Below are positions 1-5,402 of a stretch of 10,486 nt of DNA, in pieces. How positions within the stretch are numbered: the first letter of the stretch is position 1; each line of letters opens with the position of its first letter. The notes beneath the pieces were generated by a model. That model was not told where the DNA came from. It ran no database searches and saw only the letters and a list, made by a program, of their open reading frames with translations. Position numbers and translations under genes: made by a program. The DNA comes from Stramenopiles sp. TOSAG23-6 (Eukaryota > Sar), in contig LT636307.1 in NCBI GenBank assembly GCA_900128565.1, forward strand, positions 1-10,486, given 5' to 3'.

Positions 1-61
1 TTTTCATACGAAATTTCGTACCTAACGAATTTTTTTTTGAAATATTTTTTCACAACTTTTG
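1..61 (+). other. Intron, 3' part only (repeat-family intron A)
   Basis: This is the tail of an intron ahead of the first visible exon. It holds the family core CATACGAAATTTCGTACCTAAC (branch-like motif at 18-26), a T run, then GAAATATTTTTTCACAAC. Coding resumes near 61 (CGT GTC TTG GAG, the TPR end). No AG lies at the boundary. The next AG downstream is at the end of CTTGGAG, and using it would delete conserved TPR residues. The exact last base cannot be fixed because the upstream exon is out of view. Confidence 0.7.
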
Positions 62-2245
62 CGTGTCTTGGAGTTAGTTCCTAACGATGTTGCAGCAAAG
101 AGAGAGCTAAAGTCAATCCGTAAATTATTGAGACCTTATAAGAAACAACCAAGAAATGAAAATGTTTCTGGAGGTATTGGAAATATAGGCGATATAGGCA
201 ATGCTATGAGTGGTATGGGCAATTTAATGGGTAATATGGATATGCAAAGTTTGATGATTGAAGAGTTAACAAAAGATGGTAAAATGAGTCCTCAAGAAGC
301 CAAACAATTTCTTGCTGAAAACCCTATTGAACAATTAATGAGTGGAATGGGTGGAATGATGCCCCCACCACAAGTACCAACACACTCAACTACTGGTGGA
401 TTATCAACATCTGGACCTCAAGAACCTCCAAGTATGGCACAAATGTTACTGGGTGGTTCAACAAATAAACCAAAAAAAAAACTTAAACTGAAACAATTAC
501 TAAAACCCTTACATATCGCGGCACGTAAAGGAGATGTATGTTTTATTTTTTTTTCAATTCCGAATTTATTTTTTTATAGTAAATTTTGTACCTAACAAAT
601 TTAAGTTATTTTTTTTTGAAATATTTTTCCAAAATACATGTAGATACGGTTCGATCTCTATTACAAACTCATGGAAATGACGTCATTGTAGTGGACGGAC
701 CTGTTTTAAACGAAGAAGATGTCAGACAAGGAAAATCTACTGCTGTACAAGAAACGTATGAGGTTCGATATGTTGATGAATTAGATGGTCATTCAATGTC
801 TGCACTTACCTGGGCTTGTAAGGCAAATAAAGCAAATGTAGTTGATGTTCTCATTGCCGCAGGTGCAAAAGTTCACCCCAAGGGAGATGATTGCGCTGCT
901 CCTTTAGCTTCTGCATGTTATAGTGGTTATACAGATATCGTTGAGAAATTACTTGTTGCTGGTGCTGATATATCAATTTGTGATCCAATAATGGGACATG
1001 CAGCCATTCATCGAGCTGCTGATGGAAAAGATACTACTGTAATGAAAATATTATTAAATCATGTACGTCTTCATGATGAATTTCAAATTTGATTTTTTTT
1101 TTTTTTTTTTTTTCATTCAAAAAATTCCGTACCTAACAATTTTTTTTTCAAAATTTTATTATTTTTTCACAATATATGCGAAAGAATTGAACGGTGGGGT
1201 TGCTGCAGAACTCAATAGATTAGATATGCGTGGTTTTTCTGCACTCACGATTGCGTGCGGTAAAGGTGATTTAGCCATGGTAAAATTATTAGTTGAAACG
1301 TATGGTACATTATGTAAAACGAAAATTAATTACTCAGAAACTTCAATTGAACAAGCTATGTACGTTTTATTTTTTTTCAAATTCGATTTTTTTTTTTATA
1401 AAAATTTTGTACCTAACATGGTAAATTGGAAATAGTACAATATTTGTGTAACTCAAAAGAAAACATACCCAAAAATGGACCTCATTCATATTTTGCAGCT
1501 CTTTGCAGTCAACACGATAATGCTCCTAAAATACTCGATTGTTTGCGAAAGACAGCAAATATTTTGAAATGTAATCCTGCATGTACGTTTTTCAAAATTG
1601 AATTTTTCGAATTTATTTTTATTTTCATAGGAAATTTTGTACCTAACGATTTTTTTTGGTTTACAAAAAAAAAAAAAAAAAAAAAAAAATTTTTTTCATC
1701 ATTGTCGACGAAAGAAACTGGAGTGACTTGTCTTCATCTTGCTGCAGAAACATCTAATGTACATGTAGCAAAACAACTTTTGAAAGAGTACAACGGAACA
1801 ATGGCAGTGTTACAACAGGGTACGTTTTCCCATCATTTTTTTTTTTATCATTTTTTTTTTTTTTTAAATATGAAATTGAATAATTCTAAATCTAACAAAA
1901 AAAAAAAAAATTTTTGAAATATATTTTTCCAAAATAGTTGAAAAATCAAAACATAAAAAATCTCTGAAAGCTAAAGGTCAAACTCCTCTTCATTTATGCG
2001 CTATTGCTGAAAACACTTCGGATTCCGTTGACGTAGCTCGTTTACTCATAAAAAAAGGTGGTAAAACAATTCTCACAGTACAAGACGTTAATGGTGATAC
2101 TGCATTGCATTTAGCTGGTCGTTGTGGGAATAAACCTGTTTGGGATTTTTTATTACGGAATAATGCAAGTCTAAAGTGTGTAAATGTAAATGGTGAAATG
2201 GCTGTATTTAAAGAGAAGAAACTTGATAAGTGTATTGTAATGTAA
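61..2245 (+). CDS. TPR/ankyrin-repeat protein, 3' part of a split gene (5' end outside window)
   Basis: Six exons are read by reading frame and ankyrin homology: about 61-535, 640-1062, 1178-1359, 1419-1582, 1703-1819 and 1938-2245 (TAA stop). About 555 residues are visible. The first ~27 residues (RVLELVPNDVAAKREL) look like the last helices of a TPR domain. Next comes a ~120-residue Met/Gly/Pro-rich linker with a short acidic helical stretch (EELTKDGKMSPQEAKQFL). From residue ~149 ankyrin repeats run to the C-terminus: PLHIAARKGD, SALTWACKANKANVVDVL, SALTIACGKGDLAMVKLL, CLHLAAETSNVHVAKQLL, TPLHLCAIAENT and TALHLAGRCGN. Both domain types bind proteins, so a cytosolic scaffold or co-chaperone-like role is an inference. 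The final exon (1938-2245) has no ATG of its own but is clearly coding. The exon 3/4 junction is uncertain and the repeat there is about two residues short. The 5' end and true start lie left of the window. Confidence 0.85.
536..639 (+). other. Intron 1, GT...AT type, 104 bases
   Basis: It starts GTATGTTTTATT and carries GTACCTAAC at 588-596. It ends CCAAAATACAT, 43 bases after the motif. Removal joins GGA GAT to GTA GAT ACG and restores the ankyrin helix AARKGD-VDTVRSLL without gap. The pentamer ATGTA is present at both junctions, so the cut could lie at any of six positions; none gives AG. The downstream AG (GTAG) would drop a residue the repeat needs. Confidence 0.8.
1063..1177 (+). other. 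Intron 2, GT...AT type, 115 bases
   Basis: It starts GTACGTCTTCATGATGAATTTC, has a run of about 21 T, then GTACCTAAC at 1129-1137. It ends CACAATATAT, 40 bases after the motif. Joined frame: AAT CAT | GCG AAA GAA. ATG is shared by both junctions. The first downstream AG (in GCGAAAG) gives an immediate in-frame TGA, so a standard AG acceptor is excluded there. Confidence 0.8.
1360..1418 (+). other. Intron 3, short anomalous family member, about 59 bases
   Basis: It starts GTACGTTTTATT and has GTACCTAAC at 1409-1417, but coding sequence (GGT AAA TTG GAA ATA GTA, ankyrin GKLEIVQYL) resumes at 1420, directly after the motif. The ~40-base tail of the other copies is missing. By pattern the intron should be 1360-1419 (GT...AT, with ATG shared at both junctions), but that shifts the frame and hits TAG four codons later. 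The frame-keeping cut is 1360-1418 or a neighbouring equivalent. Boundary precision is low. Confidence 0.55.
1583..1702 (+). other. Intron 4, GT...AT type, 120 bases, with 25-A tract
   Basis: Its first 25 bases (GTACGTTTTTCAAAATTGAA and on to TTTTT) match the first 25 bases of the glycyl-tRNA synthetase intron. GTACCTAAC lies at 1639-1647. A tract of 25 A (1665-1689) then 7 T follows, and the end is TTCATCAT. Joined frame: CCT GCA T|TG TCG ACG AAA. CAT is present at the end of the exon and at the end of the intron. The next AG (GACGAAAG) would create GCA TAA, so AG use is excluded. Confidence 0.75.
1820..1937 (+). other. Intron 5, canonical GT...AG, 118 bases
   Basis: It starts GTACGTTTTCCC and has a divergent core with TCTAAC (1891-1896). 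It ends GAAATATATTTTTCCAAAATAG, 41 bases after CTAAC. Joined frame: CAA CAG G|TT GAA AAA. Its tail is almost the same as that of intron 1 (CCAAAATACAT) except that the last bases read TAG instead of TACAT. It is one of two conventional acceptors seen in the window. Confidence 0.85.
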
Positions 2246-2255
2246 TGCAATTCTG

Positions 2256-2261
2256 AATAAA
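2256..2261 (+). promoter_or_regulatory. Polyadenylation signal AATAAA, ankyrin gene
   Basis: AATAAA begins 11 bases past the TAA stop at 2243-2245. This is consistent with a very short 3' UTR. Confidence 0.55.
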
Positions 2262-2330
2262 GTTATTTTGCGCGAAATCAAAATTTTTCACTTTTATTTT
2301 TTGTTCCCACACTTTCATCACTTTAACATA

Positions 2331-2372
2331 ATACATTTATTCATTAGGGTTAGAGTTATACATTTATTCATT
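2331..2372. repeat. 15-base direct repeat flanking a TTAGGG-like spacer
   Basis: ATACATTTATTCATT occurs at 2331-2345 and again at 2358-2372. They are separated by AGGGTTAGAGTT, so the segment also reads TTAGGGTTAGAGTTA. The second copy overlaps the stop codon of the renalase-like gene (2368-2370, minus strand). On the minus strand each copy supplies an AATAAA (plus-strand TTTATT at 2336-2341 and 2363-2368). The first lies about 27 bases beyond that gene's stop and may be its polyadenylation signal. Confidence 0.6.
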
Positions 2373-3873
2373 TTACATCCGTACCAAAATTCCAGTTGTA
2401 CAGTAGATGAGCAGCACTTGATCCAGAAAAACAGCAACTATCAAAATTAGATCCTGAAAGTCCATCTCCAGCAATGACAAAAGGTGCAGTATTAGGGTTT
2501 ATTTTTTCCACTTTTTCAGTTCTATCCTTTTCCACATTGATTACAATTGCACCACTATCAGCAAATGCACCGTGTCTTACTTGAGAGAATGTCCATCGTA
2601 ATGATTTGATTGCATGAGGAGTAAATTTATTCAATGATGTTTTGTGAAGAAATATTTTTTTTTTCTTTTTTTTTTTTTAGTACAAAAAATTCGTTTTGTA
2701 CAATTTTTTATACGAAAAAAAAAAAAAAATTTGAAATTCATAATGAAAACATACAAGGAAGTAACTTTTTACTTTCAGTAACTCGTCTCAATAATTCTCG
2801 AGCAACGATTTCATGATCGGAATCAGAAGACTTCATTTTTTGTATTGACCAAGGTACAGAACTATGCAATAAAATAGAAGGACCTGTTGGTGAAAAATAT
2901 TTTTTTTGGATTTAAAAATAATTGTTAGGTACAAAATTTGTTACGAAATTATTTTTGAAATTCATCATGAAAACACACCTCTCCCAGCTAAAATAGATGT
3001 TTTTGCGGCTTCATTGACATCACCACCATTACGTTTCGCATTATCAATACTGATAAATACAAGAGCATCATCTTCTTCGTTATTAACATACCGAACTGCC
3101 CAATTTGAATTGTTTTCACTATCAACAACTTCTCCATCATCACCACTACAAGTATCTTTTAAAACGCCATCCCAAACTTCTGGTCCATAATGAACAGCGG
3201 CAACATATCGGGTTGAATATGATACGTTACTTAACTTGGTATATATATCAGGATTATCTTTTTGCAATAATGATGAAACAAAATCACAACTAGGGTCAAG
3301 ACCCGATGGGTGTAATCCAAGTAGCTGTGGTAGAGGCACAGTACTCACGACTGCATCAAAGTATGATTTGTTTAATTCTGAATCTGTCACAAGCCATTGA
3401 TTCTGGGAATAATCTATACGAGAAACACGCCTTGAAAAATGAACAGCCTTATCTTTAATAGCAGGTTGCAAAAAATAGTCGACAACGGAACACATGCCAC
3501 TTGGGGCAACATAATGTTTCTGACCCTGTTCATGCCTATCTCCTTTAATTGATGTAGCTTCAAATGGAACTAATATACCATCAGAAAGAAGTTTATCCAA
3601 TAATTCTGGATCAGACTTTGGTATTTTTGGAACTGATATATACTGTGCTCCAAGGTCAGCACTTGCTCCTCCATCATCAAACGTGGTAGACATTCTACCT
3701 CCAGGACCTCGTGCTTTATCCCACAATTGTATGCTCCACGAAGGACAGAGTTTTTGCAAGTGATGGAAGGTTGATGCCCCAGTAATTCCACAGCCTATGA
3801 CAAGGACCGATTTAGTTGCATGTAAGCTTTTATTATTGCTACTCATTGCTCGCAAAGCAGTCTTTGAGAACAT
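2368..3873 (-). CDS. Renalase-like FAD-dependent oxidoreductase, three exons
   Basis: Exons are 3873-2979, 2883-2755 and 2636-2368 (TGA stop), giving 430 residues. The N-terminal Rossmann FAD motif VLVIGCGITGAS (G27, G29, G32) is followed by WDKARGPGGRM (51-61) and ADLGAQYI (72-79). These match the renalase/FAD amine-oxidase-like family almost column by column. VSYSTRY, FISIDNAKRN, GPSILLHSSVPW, SLRWTFSQV and the C-terminal FAD-contacting PFVIAGDGLSGSNFDSC also match. Animal renalase is reported to oxidise aberrant dihydro isomers of NAD(P)H; that activity here is an inference. Length exceeds human renalase (about 340) mainly through an acidic insert near residues 235-270. A second possible start is Met10; the first ~20 residues could be a targeting peptide. 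The gene is convergent with the ankyrin gene. Confidence 0.88.
2637..2754 (-). other. Renalase intron 2, GT...AT type, 118 bases
   Basis: On the minus strand it starts GTATGTTTTCATTATGAATTTC, has a divergent branch-like GTACTAA (plus 2677-2683) and ends ATATTTCTTCACAAAACAT, 39 bases later. Joined frame: CTT CCT T|CA TTG AAT, giving KKLLPSLNKF, which matches the renalase spacing before the RW.FSQV motif. The only nearby upstream AG (at 2665-2666) breaks the frame. Confidence 0.78.
2884..2978 (-). other. Renalase intron 1, canonical GT...AG, 95 bases
   Basis: On the minus strand it starts GTGTGTTTTCATGATGAATTTC, has GTACCTAAC (plus coordinates 2924-2932) and ends TTTTTCACCAACAG, 40 bases after the motif. 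Joined frame: AGA G|GT CCT TCT, giving GRGPSILLHSSVPW as in renalases. AGGT is shared by both junctions. The 5' arm matches ankyrin intron 2 (TTCATGATGAATTTCAAA). Confidence 0.85.
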
Positions 3874-4123
3874 GACACTTTATGAAGAGAAGCTCTAGTA
3901 AGTCAGTCGAAGAGAAATCTCTCCTGAAGTGAAATAAAAAAAGCTGTCAAAATAGTAAAATTTGACCAGGTAAATTAGGGTTGGGGTTATCCATGACTGT
4001 GAGATAGATAGACATCTCATTATTATAAATATTCAATATACATTTTTCAATTTCAATTGGGTTCCTTTATAAAGTTAAAACTATTCAAAATTTCAAATAG
4101 TTCACTTTTTCTAAATATTTTTT
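3874..4123 (-). promoter_or_regulatory. Intergenic region, likely promoter of the renalase-like gene
   Basis: This 250-base gap lies between two genes read on the minus strand. It holds TGACA at 3873-3877 (overlapping the start codon) and TGTCA at 3945-3949, the 5-mer found repeatedly in the two divergent promoters further right. TTAGGGTTGGGGTT lies at 3974-3987. No RNA gene or ORF is convincing. No clear AATAAA was found for the upstream kinase gene. Confidence 0.4.
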
Positions 4124-5089
4124 TTAAGCTTTACACTGAAGTGATAACTCTTCAAGTATAATGGAGTCGACTTTAATTTCATCAGAATCATCCAACTTTT
4201 TCAGAGCTGCTGCAGCAATTTGTTGAGCACACCGTCGAGCACCAATGATCTCAGTGTCAGATAGAGTAAGTATATACCGATATGGTGACTTTACATAATC
4301 AACTGTTTGTCGTCTTCCCTCTAAAAGAACAGTCTTTCCAGCAGAACTCATCGTCTCCAAAGCCTTGGCAGTAAATGCCACAACTTCCCCTTGAATTTGT
4401 TTTGCCACCGTTGGAATATTCTTTGATACAGATCGTCCTTTGAGGAGGGTATTACAAACATTTCCTACTAATACATCGATACCAAGACCGTTGATACGGA
4501 TATCAAAAGTTTTCTTTTCACCAAATTGACCAAATTCGAGCATCGAGAAGAAGGACTCAATATTTCGTGCAGTCAATGCTAACGAAGGATCAAAATCAGC
4601 GTTTTTATTATTTTGCTCAAACCAGGTACTTGCCAATAATGTTATACTTCGAAAAACATTTCCATTTGACCATGTAACGGCATCAGGTAATTGTTTGCGA
4701 AGCAGTGCAACAGTAGTGCCTTTTCCAGTACCCGACAGCCCGCACAGAACTACGACAGCTCCAGTACGAAGAGCTTCACCGGCATGTTTTGTAATAATGC
4801 TACACACATTCTCCGGAGTACGGCCTAGGACATCTATTTCAGTGTATGGTTCTATCTTTAGTTCTTCAGCACTGGGTAATGCACCACGTTTGATACCTAT
4901 ATTAATACCTGCAGCTAGCTTTTCATCGTCCTCTGAATCACGCTGGACGATGGCCGCGGTCGTTTCTCTACTTAAGCGCCGAAAGTCTTCTGATGCTTTG
5001 GAATTTTGTAGAAAATTAATTATAGCGCTAGTAGTGGATGCATCTTGGCGTTTGAGAAGTGATACAGATATTTCCCCTGAAGAACTCAT
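4124..5089 (-). CDS. Cytidylate-kinase-like P-loop NMP kinase with N-terminal extension
   Basis: The protein has 321 residues and no intron. The P-loop is GLSGTGKGTT at 117-126. The segment NGNVFRSITLLA (142-153) corresponds to the substrate-binding TGAMYRAVTLLA of bacterial cytidylate kinases. IRINGLGID (198-205), the SKNIPTVAKQIQ region and LLEGR (256-260, the 'EGRD' position) follow. The lid-like RRCAQQIAAAAL completes the family order. Such enzymes phosphorylate CMP/dCMP with ATP. Residues 1-110 have no match I recognise and resemble a regulatory or targeting region. The usual EGRD-GT is EGRRQT here, so substrate choice may differ. The start is the ATG at 5089; the -3 base is A. Stop is TAA. 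It diverges from the glycyl-tRNA synthetase gene across a shared 313-base region. Confidence 0.8.
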   Translation of the reverse strand: MSSSGEISVSLLKRQDASTTSAIINFLQNSKASEDFRRLSRETTAAIVQRDSEDDEKLAAGINIGIKRGALPSAEELKIEPYTEIDVLGRTPENVCSIITKHAGEALRTGAVVVLCGLSGTGKGTTVALLRKQLPDAVTWSNGNVFRSITLLASTWFEQNNKNADFDPSLALTARNIESFFSMLEFGQFGEKKTFDIRINGLGIDVLVGNVCNTLLKGRSVSKNIPTVAKQIQGEVVAFTAKALETMSSAGKTVLLEGRRQTVDYVKSPYRYILTLSDTEIIGARRCAQQIAAAALKKLDDSDEIKVDSIILEELSLQCKA

Positions 5090-5402
5090 TATATTCTCAG
5101 TCTTTTTTTTTNATANTTNCGAGTTTTTAGACTGAGAGCCTTTTTTTGTGACATCTGGAATTTATTGATTCGATACGGGTACCCGGTAATCACTAAAAAT
5201 GACTCATTGCATTATTTTTATGTTAGTTCTTATCATAAAAATCAAAACGAAAATGACACGACTGCGACTGGATAAAAATAGGTAACACGTGTCAGTGGTG
5301 TCAGGCCGTTCTTGTGTCTTCGACTACTACAGACAGTAGGTACTATAGCCGAGAATAGTAGAGCATTTCGATATAATAGTAAACACCTCATATTCTCTAG
5401 CT
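5090..5402. promoter_or_regulatory. Divergent promoter region between kinase and glycyl-tRNA synthetase genes
   Basis: It must hold control signals for both flanking genes. It contains the palindrome ACACGTGT (5285-5292) within ACACGTGTCAG (5285-5295), a word repeated exactly in the other divergent promoter at 7401-7411. Four TGTCA/TGACA words occur at 5149-5153, 5254-5258, 5290-5294 and 5299-5303. A 9-base inverted repeat lies at 5095-5137. No TATA box is clear. No RNA gene or further ORF is seen. Confidence 0.5.
5095..5137. repeat. Inverted repeat (9-base arms) with ambiguous bases in the loop
   Basis: TCTCAGTCT (5095-5103) pairs perfectly with AGACTGAGA (5129-5137). The 25-base spacer is T-rich and contains the only N bases of the window (5112, 5116, 5119). 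It lies immediately upstream of the kinase start codon, so in the mRNA it could fold in the 5' leader. The Ns suggest reads disagreed or failed here. Confidence 0.65.

Noticed and set aside
1704-1715. Ordinary AG acceptor slightly downstream of intron 4
   Set aside because: Joining there gives GCA TAA. The same test with the nearest downstream AG of intron 2 and the synthetase intron also gives immediate stops.
2906-3293. Plus-strand open frames opposite the renalase-like gene
   Set aside because: They run antisense to conserved flavoprotein motifs and show no domain of their own.
5101-5111. T-run as a transcription terminator
   Set aside because: T-runs occur throughout the AT-rich gaps and introns of this window and have no terminator meaning for polymerase II genes.
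5319-5370. Possible small structured RNA (CTACT/AGTAG hairpin and repeated TAGTAG)
   Set aside because: Only a 5-base stem, no tRNA arms or known RNA motif, and it lies where the synthetase leader or promoter is expected.
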